Source of the DNA: Phycicoccus sp. Soil748
Lineage (GTDB): Bacteria > Actinomycetota > Actinomycetes > Actinomycetales > Dermatophilaceae
Assembly: GCF_001428025.1 (NCBI RefSeq)
Contig: NZ_LMSC01000009.1
Coordinates: 28,445 to 92,444 of the forward strand
Direction: 5' to 3'
DNA: 64,000 nt
The notes beneath the pieces were generated by a model. It saw only the letters and a program-made list of their open reading frames with translations. It was not told where the DNA came from and made no database searches. Below are positions 18,810-26,935 of this stretch, in pieces. Both the position numbers and the translations under genes were made by a program. Each line of letters starts with the position of its first letter. Position 1 is the first letter of the stretch.

Positions 18810-19820
18810 ATGACGCTGCGCATCGGGTACAAGGCCTCCGCCGAGCAGTTCTCCCCCCGGGAGCTGCTCGACTTCGCCGTCCAGGCGGAGCAGCTCGGGC
18901 TCGACAGCGTCATGGTCTCCGACCACTTCCAGCCCTGGCGCCACCACGGTGGGCACGCGCCGTTCTCCCTGGCGTGGCTCGCCGCCCTCGGCGAGCGCAC
19001 CGAGCGGGTGCAGATCGGCACCTCGGTCATGACTCCGACGTTCCGCTACAACCCGGCGGTCGTGGCGCAGGCCTTCGGCACCCTCGCGTGCCTGCAGCCG
19101 GGCCGCCTGATGCTCGGCATCGGCACCGGCGAGGCACTCAACGAGGTCGTCGTCGGGTCGGTCGAGGAGTGGCCGGAGTTCAAGGAGCGGTTCGCCCGGC
19201 TGCGCGAGGCCGTCACGCTGATGCGCCGGCTCTGGACCGAGGACCGGGTGACGTTCGAGGGCGACTACTACCGCACCACCGACGCGACCGTCTACGACAA
19301 GCCGGACCAGCCCGTGCCCGTCTACGTCGCAGCCGGTGGACCGCTGGTCGCGCGCTACGCCGGGCGGGCTGGTGACGGGTTCATCTGCACGTCCGGCAAG
19401 GGCGAGGAGCTCTACCGCGACAAGCTGCTGCCCGCAGTGGACGAGGGGCTGGAGAAGTCGGGGCGCACCCGCGAGGACCTCGACCGGATGATCGAGGTCA
19501 AGCTCTCCTGGGACCCCGACCGTGAGCAGGCCGTGGCGAACTGCCGCTTCTGGGCGGCGCTGTCGCTCACTGCGGAGCAGAAGCACGGGACGACCGACCC
19601 GATGGAGATGGAGCGCCTCGGCGACGACCTGCCCGACGAGCAGGTGGCGTCGCGGTGGATCGTCACCGACGACCCGGAGGAGGTCGTCGACGCCGTGCGG
19701 CCCTACGTCGACCTCGGTTTCAACCACCTGGTCTTCCACGGCCCGGGCGCCGACCAGTCGCGGTTCCTGACGACGTTAGCCGACCGCGTGCTGCCCGGGC
19801 TCCGTGAGCTGGGCGAGTGA
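18810..19820 (+). CDS. fgd: F420-dependent glucose-6-phosphate dehydrogenase
   Basis: Luciferase-like (TIM barrel) enzyme oxidising glucose-6-phosphate to 6-phosphogluconolactone with coenzyme F420, producing F420H2. 336 aa, the same length as M. tuberculosis FGD1. The catalytic residues described for FGD1 are conserved: His39 and Trp43 in [17 protein letters not shown] and Glu108 in [25 protein letters not shown] and [11 protein letters not shown] are also diagnostic. It shows the organism makes F420. A polyphosphate glucokinase 1.9 kb away could supply its substrate. Confidence 0.97.
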   Translation: MTLRIGYKASAEQFSPRELLDFAVQAEQLGLDSVMVSDHFQPWRHHGGHAPFSLAWLAALGERTERVQIGTSVMTPTFRYNPAVVAQAFGTLACLQPGRLMLGIGTGEALNEVVVGSVEEWPEFKERFARLREAVTLMRRLWTEDRVTFEGDYYRTTDATVYDKPDQPVPVYVAAGGPLVARYAGRAGDGFICTSGKGEELYRDKLLPAVDEGLEKSGRTREDLDRMIEVKLSWDPDREQAVANCRFWAALSLTAEQKHGTTDPMEMERLGDDLPDEQVASRWIVTDDPEEVVDAVRPYVDLGFNHLVFHGPGADQSRFLTTLADRVLPGLRELGE

Positions 19821-19856
19821 CCGTCGGGACGGGTTCCGCTGCGTCCCAACGGAACC

Positions 19857-19862
19857 TAGGCT
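19857..19862 (+). promoter_or_regulatory. Candidate -10 element of the methyltransferase gene
   Basis: TAGGCT lies 34 bp before the ATG at 19897. With initiation near 19869 the mRNA would have a ~28-nt leader containing the GAGGTGA ribosome site. Confidence 0.5.
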
Positions 19863-19896
19863 GGGTGTCCGCCGTGGGAGGAAGAGGTGAGCGAGC

Positions 19897-20523
19897 ATGA
19901 CCGAGATGGAGCCGCGTACGCGCTGGTCCGAGGTGTCCGGGGGACCCGGCGCCGCCACGGCCTACCAGCAGCGCTTCGACGACCTGGCCGCCAAGGGCAT
20001 GGACATCCATGGTGAGGCGGCGTTCGTCGCCTCGTTGATGAGCCCGCCCGTCCGGGTCCTGGACGCGGGCTGCGGCACGGGCCGGGTCGCCATCCAGCTC
20101 ACCGCGCTCGGCTACCACTGCACCGGCGTCGACGCTGACGCCGCGATGATCGAGGTGGCCGAGCAGCGTGACCCGTCGACCACCTGGGTGCGCCAGGACC
20201 TCAGCCGGCTGCAGCTGCGCTCCCAGGCGTTCGAGATGGCTGTGCTCGCCGGCAACGTCATCCCGCTGCTGGCCCCGGGCACGCTGCTGTCGACGGTGGA
20301 GCGCATCGCTGCCCACCTCCAGCCGGGCGGCCTGCTCGTCGCCGGCTTCGGGCTGGACGCCGCGCACCTGCCGCAGGGCTGCCCCGTCACGCCGCTGGCG
20401 GACTACGACCGGGCCTGCGAGGTGACCGGGCTGACGTTCGTCCGGCGCCATGGCGCGTGGGACCGGACGGCCTGGCACGAGGGCGGCGGCTACGCGGTCT
20501 CGGTGCACCGGCTCGCGGACTGA
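19897..20523 (+). CDS. Class I SAM-dependent methyltransferase
   Basis: 208-aa Rossmann-fold methyltransferase. Motif I is VRVLDAGCGTGRVAIQL, followed by the acidic end of strand 2 in CTGVDADAAMIEVAEQR and a motif IV-like AVLAGNVIPLLA. GAGGTGA lies 6 nt before the ATG. The acceptor substrate cannot be assigned. It stands between fgd and map with its own promoter, so there is no operon clue. Confidence 0.85.
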   Translation: MTEMEPRTRWSEVSGGPGAATAYQQRFDDLAAKGMDIHGEAAFVASLMSPPVRVLDAGCGTGRVAIQLTALGYHCTGVDADAAMIEVAEQRDPSTTWVRQDLSRLQLRSQAFEMAVLAGNVIPLLAPGTLLSTVERIAAHLQPGGLLVAGFGLDAAHLPQGCPVTPLADYDRACEVTGLTFVRRHGAWDRTAWHEGGGYAVSVHRLAD

Positions 20524-20539
20524 CGAGGCTGACCGGCGG

Positions 20540-20728
20540 TCAGTCCTCGGAGCGGCCCTCTTCCCAGGCGCGGTCCTCGGCGTCCCACTTCTCCGAGCGC
20601 TCGCGCGCGCTGTCGAGGGCGCGGGACGCCGCGTCCTGGGTGTCGTAGGGGCCCATGAGGTGGTCCCCCTGGCTCTTGTTGTCGTCGGTCTCGACCTGAC
20701 GCGTATCGACGTTGAACCAGTAAGCCAT
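20540..20728 (-). CDS. Small SPOR-like/actinobacterial conserved protein
   Basis: 62-aa cytosolic protein [20 protein letters not shown] continuing with [20 protein letters not shown]. The opening and the [10 protein letters not shown] stretch resemble short proteins annotated as SPOR-domain in actinobacterial genomes; the function is unknown. A strong GGAGG stands 6 nt before the ATG. It is divergent from map across a 49-bp gap and nearly abuts the methyltransferase stop. Confidence 0.7.
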   Translation of the reverse strand: MAYWFNVDTRQVETDDNKSQGDHLMGPYDTQDAASRALDSARERSEKWDAEDRAWEEGRSED

Positions 20729-20764
20729 GGGGTGCCTCCAACTCGACGGATCTGTGGACCTCTC

Positions 20765-20770
20765 TAGACT
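20765..20770 (+). promoter_or_regulatory. -10 element of map (leaderless)
   Basis: TAGACT with a 7-nt gap to the map ATG at 20778; the element and spacing are the same as at hisD. Confidence 0.75.
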
Positions 20771-20777
20771 CCACCGT

Positions 20778-21641
20778 ATGCCGTTGACGTACGCAAGCGT
20801 GGCCCCCGGAGAGGTGTCTCCGCGCCGCCCGGTGCCCACCACCATCGAGCGGCCCGAGTACGTCGACCGGCCGGCGCCGGTGCGCGAGGAGGGCGGCGAC
20901 GTCAAGGACGCCGAGACGATCGAGAAGATGCGCGTGGCGGGACGGATCGCCGCCCAGGCCATGGCCGTCGCCGCGGCCGTCATCTCGCCAGGGGTGACGA
21001 CGGACGAGGTCGACCGAGTCGGGCACGAGTTCCTCATGGACCACGGCGCCTACCCCTCGACCCTCGGCTACAAGGGCTTCCCGAAGTCGCTGTGCACGTC
21101 GGTCAACGAGGTCATCTGCCACGGCATCCCGGACAGCCGCCCGCTCGAGGACGGCGACATCGTCAACATCGACATCACCGCCTACATCGGTGGCGTGCAC
21201 GGTGACACCGATGCCACCTACCTCGTCGGCGACGTCGACGAGGAGTCCCGCCTGCTGGTCGAGCGCACCCGCGAGGCGATGATGCGCGGCATCAAGGCAG
21301 CGGTCCCGGGCCGGGAGATCAACATCATCGGCCGGGTCATCCAGAGCTATGCCAAGCGTTTCGGCTACGGCGTCGTGCGCGACTTCACGGGCCACGGCAT
21401 CGGCCGGTCGTTCCACAGCGGCCTGGTCATCCCCCACTACGACGCTGCCCCCTCGTACGCCACGGTGATCGAGCCGGGCATGACGTTCACCATCGAGCCC
21501 ATGCTCAACCTCGGGACGCCCGACTGGGAGATGTGGGACGACGGCTGGACCGTGGTCACCAAGGACCGCCGACGTTCGGCGCAGTTCGAGCACACCATCC
21601 TCATCACCGAGCACGGCAACGAGATCCTGACCCTGCCCTGA
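20778..21641 (+). CDS. map: Type I methionine aminopeptidase
   Basis: Removes the initiator Met from nascent proteins. 287 aa with a ~45-residue N-terminal extension ([19 protein letters not shown]) as in mycobacterial MapB-type enzymes. Dinuclear metal ligands are visible: [20 protein letters not shown] (two Asp), [11 protein letters not shown] (His), FTIEPML (Glu) and [10 protein letters not shown] (Glu). The start was placed at 20778 because the TAGACT -10 lies 7 nt upstream; in-frame codons before that have no support. ppgK follows 45 bp later and may be co-transcribed. Confidence 0.95.
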   Translation: MPLTYASVAPGEVSPRRPVPTTIERPEYVDRPAPVREEGGDVKDAETIEKMRVAGRIAAQAMAVAAAVISPGVTTDEVDRVGHEFLMDHGAYPSTLGYKGFPKSLCTSVNEVICHGIPDSRPLEDGDIVNIDITAYIGGVHGDTDATYLVGDVDEESRLLVERTREAMMRGIKAAVPGREINIIGRVIQSYAKRFGYGVVRDFTGHGIGRSFHSGLVIPHYDAAPSYATVIEPGMTFTIEPMLNLGTPDWEMWDDGWTVVTKDRRRSAQFEHTILITEHGNEILTLP

Positions 21642-21686
21642 CCAGCTCCACCCCGACGCACGGCGGCCGCAAGGAGGCGGCACACC

Positions 21687-22469
21687 ATGGCCAAGCACGA
21701 GAAGCAGGGACTCCCGCTCGGGATCGACGTCGGCGGCAGCGGGATCAAGGGTGCGCCGGTCGACCTGTCCGAGGGGACGTTCGCGGCCAAGCGGCTGCGC
21801 ATCGACACCCCGGTGGTGTCGACGCCCGAGGCGGTCGCCAACGTCATCAACCAGGTGGTCGAGCACTTCGAGGACGTCCGGGGTGACTCCCCCATCGGTG
21901 TCACCATCCCCGGTGTCGTCACCCACGGCGTGGTGCGCTCGGCCGCGAACATCGACAAGTCCTGGCTCGACTTCGACGCCGAGCCGATGCTCGAGGCGAA
22001 GCTCGGGCACGACATCGTCCTGGTCAACGACGCCGACGCCGCCGGCGTGGCCGAGATGCACTACGGCGCAGCCAAGGGACACCAGGGTCTGGTCGTCATG
22101 ACGACCCTGGGCACCGGGATCGGCTCGGCCCTGATCTACGACGGCAAGCTCATCCCCAACTCCGAGCTCGGCCACCTCGAGATCGACGGCTACGACGCCG
22201 AGTCCAGGGCCGCCTCCTCGGTCAAGGACAAGGAGGATCTGAGCTACCCGGAGTGGGCCAAGCGGCTCCAGCGCTACTACAGCCACGTCGAGGCGCTGCT
22301 CTGGCCGGACCTTTTCGTCGTGGGCGGCGGGGTGTCCAAGGACGCCGAGCAGTTCCTGCCGCTGCTCAAGCTCAAGACCCCGATCGTGGCCGCGACCCTG
22401 CAGAACAAGGCCGGCATCATCGGCGCCGCGCACCTCGCCCACGAGGAGCACGACCGCCGCCAGCACTGA
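21687..22469 (+). CDS. ppgK: Polyphosphate glucokinase
   Basis: ROK-family kinase phosphorylating glucose to glucose-6-phosphate with polyphosphate or ATP. 260 aa. Motifs: phosphate-binding LGIDVGGSGIKGAPVDL, VGVTIPG-like GVTIPGVVTHG, VNDADAAGVAEM with the catalytic Asp, TLGTGIGSAL, and NSELGHLEI with the glucose-binding Glu/His. AAGGAGG lies 9 nt before the ATG. It probably feeds the oxidative pentose pathway and the F420-dependent dehydrogenase encoded nearby, which is inference from proximity. Confidence 0.96.
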   Translation: MAKHEKQGLPLGIDVGGSGIKGAPVDLSEGTFAAKRLRIDTPVVSTPEAVANVINQVVEHFEDVRGDSPIGVTIPGVVTHGVVRSAANIDKSWLDFDAEPMLEAKLGHDIVLVNDADAAGVAEMHYGAAKGHQGLVVMTTLGTGIGSALIYDGKLIPNSELGHLEIDGYDAESRAASSVKDKEDLSYPEWAKRLQRYYSHVEALLWPDLFVVGGGVSKDAEQFLPLLKLKTPIVAATLQNKAGIIGAAHLAHEEHDRRQH

Positions 22470-22470
22470 G

Positions 22471-22510
22471 GCCTGACCCGAGCGGACCCGGGCGGTTCGG
22501 AGGGTCAGGC
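22471..22510. terminator. Bidirectional hairpin between ppgK and the ABC permease
   Basis: 9-bp stem GCCTGACCC / GGGTCAGGC with a 22-nt loop, starting just after the ppgK stop and overlapping the end of the convergent permease gene. Confidence 0.5.
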
Positions 22511-24076
22511 CATCGAGACGAGGTCCTGGAGCAGGTCGGCCTGGCGCCGACCGAACAGGCTCGCCCCGAGGCGAACCCCGGCGACGAAGGCCAGCACTCC
22601 CACGACGGGCCCGACGACCAGTGCCGCCCAGCCGGCCCAGTGCCAGCCGAAGAAGGCCAGGCCGGCCAGGACCAGGACCGGCAGCGACAGCACGACCACG
22701 GCGCCGCCGCAGACCGTCTGCACCGCGAAGGTGACCCCCACCGACCCCGGCCTGCTGCTGAAGGGGCTCTCGCCCGGCACCGGCACGGCGTACTGCTTGA
22801 CCGCACTGGTCACGCACGCCACCGCGAACCCGCTGAGGGCCAGGCCGATCCCTGCGCCGAGCGATGCCGGCAGCAGCGCCCACGAGCCGCCCACGAGCGG
22901 GCCGAGCACCGCGTACCCCGGGACGCACACCAACGCCAGTACCGCGGAGGGGAACAGCCGACCCACCCGGTCCGCGACCCCGTCGACGCCGGAGGCGACG
23001 TGGAGCCAGAAGGCGGTCGAGTCGTACCCGACGTCGTTGTGCTGCCCCCAGCCGATGAGGTAGGCGGACACCAGCGGCATCGCCGCGAGCGCCAGGTGGG
23101 AGCCCGCCATGCCGGGGAAGAGCAGGCCGGCCGGCAGCAGGGTGGTCATGATGGCGGGGAAGTTGAACCGTGGGTCGCGCAGCCAGTAGGTGCCGGCCCG
23201 CGCGGCGATCGCGCCCATGGGCGTACCGGGCAGCCGCGCGAACAGGCCGAGGCCGCGGCGAGCGCCACCGGAGCCACTGGCGGCCGTGGAGTGCGGGTTG
23301 CGCAGCACCGCCACGAGCAGCCGCTCCCAGACCGCGAAGAGGACCAGGCAGAGGGCCGCCGCGAGGAGGAGGCGGATACCGGCAACGCCCCAGTCACCGG
23401 CCACGACGTCACCCGACGCCGCCCAGGCCCAGCCGAGCGGGGTCCAGGCGAGCACGCGGCCGAGCGTCTTGAGGCCGGCGACGGTGATGCCCCCGTCGTT
23501 GACCAGCCCGGCGACCGGGCCGAGGCTGAGCAGCACGAGCAGGCCGCCGACCCCGGCGACGTCCCGACCGCGACGTGTCGCCAGCACGGCCGAGGAGGCC
23601 CCGGCGACGATGCGGCTCACGAGCACGCAGCTGGCGAGCCCGAGGACGCCACCGAGGAGGGCGACCAGGGCGGCCACCGGGGTGCGCGACCCGGTGAAGA
23701 CGGTGGCCAGCACGACGACGACGGTGGCCACGCCGGGCAGCCCGACGAGGGCGCCCAGGGCCAGGCCGAGGGCCAGCGTGCGCTCACGGACGGAGAAGGT
23801 GGCGAAGCGTGCGGGGTCGAGGGTGGGGTCGATCCCGAACAGGACCACCGGCAGGAGCGCCCAGCCGGCGACCGTGGCCGAACCGCCCACGACGACCAGG
23901 GCACGTGCGAGCTCGGCGTCCGGCGCGAAGCGCAGGGCGATGAGACCGCTGACCACGGCGACGACGATGCCCCCGCCGTAGAGCACCCCGAGGACCATGC
24001 CGATCAGCGCCGCGGGGCTGCGGCGCAGGCCGTTGCGCAGCAGGTGGAGCTTCAGTCGGAGGAGGTGCGCAACCAC
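22505..24076 (-). CDS. ABC-2-type transporter permease
   Basis: 523-aa integral membrane protein with roughly 12 hydrophobic segments beginning LIGMVLGVLYGGGIVVAVVS. It has no nucleotide-binding motif; its partner ATPase is encoded immediately upstream and overlaps it by 25 bp. GTG at 24074-24076 is preceded by GGAGG at 7 nt, which decides the start inside the ATPase gene. A segment RAGTYWLRDPRFNFPAIMTT is a cytoplasmic loop typical of actinobacterial ABC-2 permeases. Export is likely; the substrate is unknown. Confidence 0.83.
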   Translation of the reverse strand: MVAHLLRLKLHLLRNGLRRSPAALIGMVLGVLYGGGIVVAVVSGLIALRFAPDAELARALVVVGGSATVAGWALLPVVLFGIDPTLDPARFATFSVRERTLALGLALGALVGLPGVATVVVVLATVFTGSRTPVAALVALLGGVLGLASCVLVSRIVAGASSAVLATRRGRDVAGVGGLLVLLSLGPVAGLVNDGGITVAGLKTLGRVLAWTPLGWAWAASGDVVAGDWGVAGIRLLLAAALCLVLFAVWERLLVAVLRNPHSTAASGSGGARRGLGLFARLPGTPMGAIAARAGTYWLRDPRFNFPAIMTTLLPAGLLFPGMAGSHLALAAMPLVSAYLIGWGQHNDVGYDSTAFWLHVASGVDGVADRVGRLFPSAVLALVCVPGYAVLGPLVGGSWALLPASLGAGIGLALSGFAVACVTSAVKQYAVPVPGESPFSSRPGSVGVTFAVQTVCGGAVVVLSLPVLVLAGLAFFGWHWAGWAALVVGPVVGVLAFVAGVRLGASLFGRRQADLLQDLVSMA

Positions 24077-24822
24077 GCGAGCCCCTCCACGTCCGTGCTC
24101 CCCCCGACGAGGTCGAGGAACCTGTCGTCGAGGCTCATGCCGCCGCGGACCTCGTCCACGGTGCCGACGGCCCGGACCTGGCCGCCGGCGATGATCGCGA
24201 CGTGGCTGCAGATCCGCTCGACGAGGTCCATCACGTGGCTGGACAGCACGACGGTGCCGCCGTTGGCCGCGAAGTCCTCCAGGATGCCCCGGATGGTGCG
24301 GGCGGACACCGGGTCCACCGCCTCGAACGGCTCGTCCAGGACGAGCAGCCGGGGCGCGTGGACGAGGGCGCACGCGAGGGTGATCTTCTTCGTCATGCCG
24401 GCGGAGTAGTCGATGACGAGCTTGTCCTGCGCCTCGGTGAGGCCGAGCGCCGCGAGCAGCTCCCGGACGCGCTGGGCGACGAGCCCACGCTCCATACCGC
24501 GCAGGAGGCCGGCGTAGGTGACCAGCTGGAGCCCGGTGAGGCGGTCGAACAGGCGCAGGCCGTCCGGGAGGACGCCGATACGGGCCTTGGCTGCGACCGG
24601 GTCGGCCCAGACGTCGGTCCCGAGCACGTGGGCGCTGCCGGCGTCGGGGCGCAGCAGCCCGGTGGCCATGGACAGCGTGGTGGTCTTCCCTGCGCCGTTC
24701 GGCCCGACCAGCCCGAAGAACGAGCCCCGCGGCACGTCGAGGTCGAGGCGGTCGACCGCGGTCATCGCCCCGAAGCGCTTGGTCAGGCCCCGCAGGCGGA
24801 GGGCGATCTGGTCGTCCGGCAT
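24052..24822 (-). CDS. ABC transporter ATP-binding protein
   Basis: 256-aa ATPase of an ABC-2-type exporter. Walker A is GPNGAGKTT (residues 40-48), Walker B LLVLDEPFEAVDP, the H-loop His is in VVLSSHVMDLVER. The signature motif is degenerate (DYSAGMTKK in place of LSGGQ), a variant seen in drug- and lantibiotic-type exporters. The gene is leaderless: TAGCGT ends 6 nt before the ATG. The C-terminus overlaps the permease gene, so the two are one transcription and translation unit. Confidence 0.93.
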   Translation of the reverse strand: MPDDQIALRLRGLTKRFGAMTAVDRLDLDVPRGSFFGLVGPNGAGKTTTLSMATGLLRPDAGSAHVLGTDVWADPVAAKARIGVLPDGLRLFDRLTGLQLVTYAGLLRGMERGLVAQRVRELLAALGLTEAQDKLVIDYSAGMTKKITLACALVHAPRLLVLDEPFEAVDPVSARTIRGILEDFAANGGTVVLSSHVMDLVERICSHVAIIAGGQVRAVGTVDEVRGGMSLDDRFLDLVGGSTDVEGLAWLRTSSD

Positions 24823-24828
24823 GCCCTG

Positions 24829-24834
24829 ACGCTA
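24829..24834 (-). promoter_or_regulatory. -10 element of the ABC exporter operon (leaderless)
   Basis: TAGCGT on the minus strand with a 6-nt gap to the ATPase ATG. Confidence 0.65.
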
Positions 24835-24849
24835 GCGAAGCCGCGCGGC

Positions 24850-25506
24850 TCAGGTGGTGAAGTCCTCGCTGCGCCCGCCGGCGAGGTCGTGGATGCGGGT
24901 CGTGGCGCAGCCCAGGTTGCCCGCCTGGGTGAGGTAGAGCTTGCGCCCCACGTCGCTGAGGATCGCGTCGTGGATCGGCACCGCATGAGGCGCTTCGAGG
25001 CGGCGCAGGAACGCGGTCATGTCCCGGCTGCGCGACCAGGGGGCGCTGAGCGGGAAGGCGAGGACGTCCACCTGGCCGGGCTCTGCGTCGAGCGCGTCGC
25101 CGGGGTGGAAGAACGTCGGCTCACCGTCGGCGGACAGCCGCATGCCGGTGTTGTGGATCCTCGGGACCTCGTCGTGGATGAGGGCGTGCATCTCCCCCAC
25201 CCCCGTGACGGTCACGCCCTTGACCGTGGCGGTGTCGCCGCCCGCGACCGGCTGCGCCTCGATCCCCTTGCCGCGCAGCAGCTCCGCCGACTCCGGGTCG
25301 ACCAGCAGCTGCGCGCCGTCATTGGCCGCCAGCAGGTCGGGCAACCGGTCGACATCGAGGTGGTCGGCGTGCTGGTGGGTCACCAGGACTGCGTCGAGGT
25401 CGCGCTGGTCGGCTGCCGCCGGCGAGAACGTGCCCGGGTCGAGCAGGATGCGCGCGTCGCCGATCTCGACGAGGAGGCAGGCATGGCCGAGGTGGGTGAT
25501 CCGCAT
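24850..25506 (-). CDS. Metallo-beta-lactamase-fold hydrolase (UlaG-like)
   Basis: 218-aa metal-dependent hydrolase. The metal motif is THQHADHLD (His44, His46, Asp48, His49); further ligands are probably in FFHPGDAL and VPIHDAIL. The opening RITHLGHACLLVEIGDARIL and overall length fit the UlaG/YtkL-like group of L-ascorbate-6-phosphate-lactonase-type proteins, whose substrates are mostly unknown. Leaderless: TACCGT ends 6 nt before the ATG. It lies just upstream of, and co-directional with, the ABC exporter, but each has its own promoter. Confidence 0.87.
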   Translation of the reverse strand: MRITHLGHACLLVEIGDARILLDPGTFSPAAADQRDLDAVLVTHQHADHLDVDRLPDLLAANDGAQLLVDPESAELLRGKGIEAQPVAGGDTATVKGVTVTGVGEMHALIHDEVPRIHNTGMRLSADGEPTFFHPGDALDAEPGQVDVLAFPLSAPWSRSRDMTAFLRRLEAPHAVPIHDAILSDVGRKLYLTQAGNLGCATTRIHDLAGGRSEDFTT

Positions 25507-25512
25507 GGCCCC

Positions 25513-25518
25513 ACGGTA
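25513..25518 (-). promoter_or_regulatory. -10 element of the MBL-fold hydrolase (leaderless)
   Basis: TACCGT on the minus strand with a 6-nt gap to the ATG at 25504-25506. Confidence 0.6.
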
Positions 25519-25554
25519 TGACGCGGGGCCGGCGCCCGCACCGTACGCGTCAGG

Positions 25555-25653
25555 TCACCAGAGGCCGCCGTGCCGCCCGGCCGCCCACGCAGCCACGAGC
25601 ATGGAGGCCGTCACGATCGAGGCGATCCCGTCGAGCACGGCCTGGCGAACCAT
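25555..25653 (-). CDS. Possible 32-aa single-span membrane protein
   Basis: Short reading frame MVRQAVLDGIASIVTASMLV ending in AGRHGGLW. Residues 8-25 form a plausible transmembrane helix. The ribosome site is weak (GAGA about 8 nt upstream) and I know of no homologue. It could be real, since tiny membrane proteins are easily missed, or could be chance in a 300-bp gap. Confidence 0.3.
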   Translation of the reverse strand: MVRQAVLDGIASIVTASMLVAAWAAGRHGGLW

Positions 25654-25750
25654 GGAGCCATTCTCGGAGCGACCCACCGCCGGTGGCCATACTGCAAACT
25701 GCGCGTCCCCACTGCGTTTGACGGTGGGGTCGGGTGGGAACTGAAGGGAC

Positions 25751-25797
25751 GTGCGGCCCGCGGATTCGTGCGGGGGCAGGTGCTCCTCGGGCCGCAC
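25751..25797 (-). terminator. Candidate terminator of the PAS-ANTAR gene
   Basis: Perfect 10-bp stem GTGCGGCCCG / CGGGCCGCAC with a 27-nt loop, 21 bp beyond the stop codon. The long loop lowers confidence. Confidence 0.4.
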
Positions 25798-25817
25798 GCC
25801 CAGCGGCGGAGGCCGGG

Positions 25818-26474
25818 TCAGACGGACGTGCCGGGCGCGGGCTCCTCGGGCGACAGCGCCGACGGCCGCTCCGGCAGGGGCAGCGTCTTGAGGATGTCGA
25901 GCAGCGACCTCACCGGGTCCTCCCGGGCGAACACCGGGTCGCTGAGGCGTGCGGTGATCCGCTGGGCGACCACGGCCAGCTTGAGGTTGTGCCGGTTGGA
26001 CTCCGCACGCAGGATCTCGAAGGCCGCCTCGTCGGAGATGCCGAAGCTCAGCATGAGGGCGCCCTTGGCCTGCTCGATGGCGGCGCGGTGGACGCTGGAC
26101 GCCTCGACGGCGTGCTGCTCGTTGGCGCGCAGCGTCTCGGTGATGTCGACGAGGAAGCCGGACAGCTCCTCGACCGTGCCGTCCCGGGCGATGCTGTGCC
26201 CGGCCATCACGACCCGGCACAGGCGGTGCCGGGCGTCGCGCAGGTCGAACGTGAACGAGAACGTCCCCTCACGCCGGGTCGCCTCCCGGAACGCCGACCA
26301 GGTGGCAGCCAGGTCGTCGTGGGCGACGTTGGCGAACAGCCGCGAGGTCGTGGCCGGCTCGTCCGGCGCGACGCCGAGGAGCTCGCGCAGCGACTCCGAC
26401 CAGCACCACCGCTCCTCGCCGACGTGCAGGTCGAACGTCATGGCGGCGCCGGAGCTGCCGGTCTCGGGTGTCAA
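25818..26474 (-). CDS. PAS-ANTAR domain regulator
   Basis: 218-aa signalling protein. Residues 12-112 look like a PAS sensor (GEERWCWSESLRELLGVAPD, then FSFTFDLRDARHRLCRVVMA, ending FLVDITE). Residues 118-170 are an ANTAR RNA-binding domain: IEQAKGALMLSFGISDEAAF with the hallmark small-residue pattern. Such proteins act as antiterminators that bind paired RNA hairpins. The start is TTG (26472-26474), supported by GAGGAG 6 nt upstream; the first ATG, 11 codons later, has no ribosome site. No partner kinase or output operon is adjacent. Confidence 0.88.
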   Translation of the reverse strand: MTPETGSSGAAMTFDLHVGEERWCWSESLRELLGVAPDEPATTSRLFANVAHDDLAATWSAFREATRREGTFSFTFDLRDARHRLCRVVMAGHSIARDGTVEELSGFLVDITETLRANEQHAVEASSVHRAAIEQAKGALMLSFGISDEAAFEILRAESNRHNLKLAVVAQRITARLSDPVFAREDPVRSLLDILKTLPLPERPSALSPEEPAPGTSV

Positions 26475-26545
26475 CGTGGTCTCCTCTGCGACACCCGGGC
26501 ACCTGATGCGCCCGGGCGGGGAAGGCCACGCTTTGACCGCTACCG

Positions 26546-26572
26546 ATTATGCCCCATGCGGCGTTTCGTCAG
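26546..26572 (-). promoter_or_regulatory. Candidate promoter of the PAS-ANTAR gene
   Basis: Minus-strand -10 CATAAT (26546-26551) with -35 CTGACG (26567-26572) 15 bp upstream. It would give a ~65-nt leader. The spacer is short, so this is tentative. Confidence 0.4.
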
Positions 26573-26574
26573 AG

Positions 26575-26590
26575 CGGAACGGGCGTTCCG
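26575..26590. promoter_or_regulatory. 16-bp inverted repeat, operator-like
   Basis: CGGAACG GG CGTTCCG: perfect 7-bp arms, 2-bp spacer, directly upstream of the -35 of the candidate promoter. Size and position fit a dimeric regulator site; the binding protein is unknown. Confidence 0.5.
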
Positions 26591-26607
26591 AGGGGTAGCA
26601 TCGCGCG

Positions 26608-26638
26608 GTCGTCCGGGAGCCCCCTGCTCCCGGTCGAC
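26608..26638. other. Hairpin 1 of a tandem pair upstream of the PAS-ANTAR gene
   Basis: Stem CCGGGAGC / GCTCCCGG (8 bp) extended by 4 bp across a T-T mismatch, with a 5-nt loop (AGGGG on the minus strand). Hairpin 2 follows 9 nt away. No T-tract on either strand. Confidence 0.5.
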
Positions 26639-26647
26639 GACCTGGTC

Positions 26648-26676
26648 GCCCCCGTCTGCCTCATGCAGGCGGGGGC
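26648..26676. other. Hairpin 2 of the tandem pair
   Basis: 12-bp stem (GCCCCCG arm with one G-U pair) and a 5-nt loop (ATGAG on the minus strand). Together with hairpin 1 it resembles a two-stem RNA element, but orientation and function are unresolved. Confidence 0.5.
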
Positions 26677-26935
26677 AACCTTGCGCCATACACCCGCGAG
26701 AGCACGCCGGGTCGGCGGTTGACCAACTCTTTGCCGTCGCCTGCCAGATCCGTCCGCAGCGCTCCACCGTTGGGCTGGGACCGGTCGATCGTTCGGCCGC
26801 CTGCCGGCTGGTACGAAGTCGGGCGACAGCCCACCGCGGCTACCTTCGGCCCTGGCCGTGACCCCCCCTCGGGCTGGTCCCGAGCGCGGCCACTCCCCCT
26901 GCCCGCCCGTGTGGCGCCGTACCAAGGACACCCAG
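26677..26935. other. Intergenic region before the first DUF1996 gene
   Basis: About 260 bp without a credible gene. The only plus-strand promoter candidate I see is a -10-like TACCTT at 26841-26846. AAGGA at 7 nt before the ATG at 26936 is the ribosome site. Confidence 0.4.

Noticed and set aside
26608..26676. Canonical ANTAR target RNA with two ANNGNN hexaloops
   Set aside because: Both loops are five nucleotides and the expected G at loop position 4 occurs in only one. The resemblance is only general.
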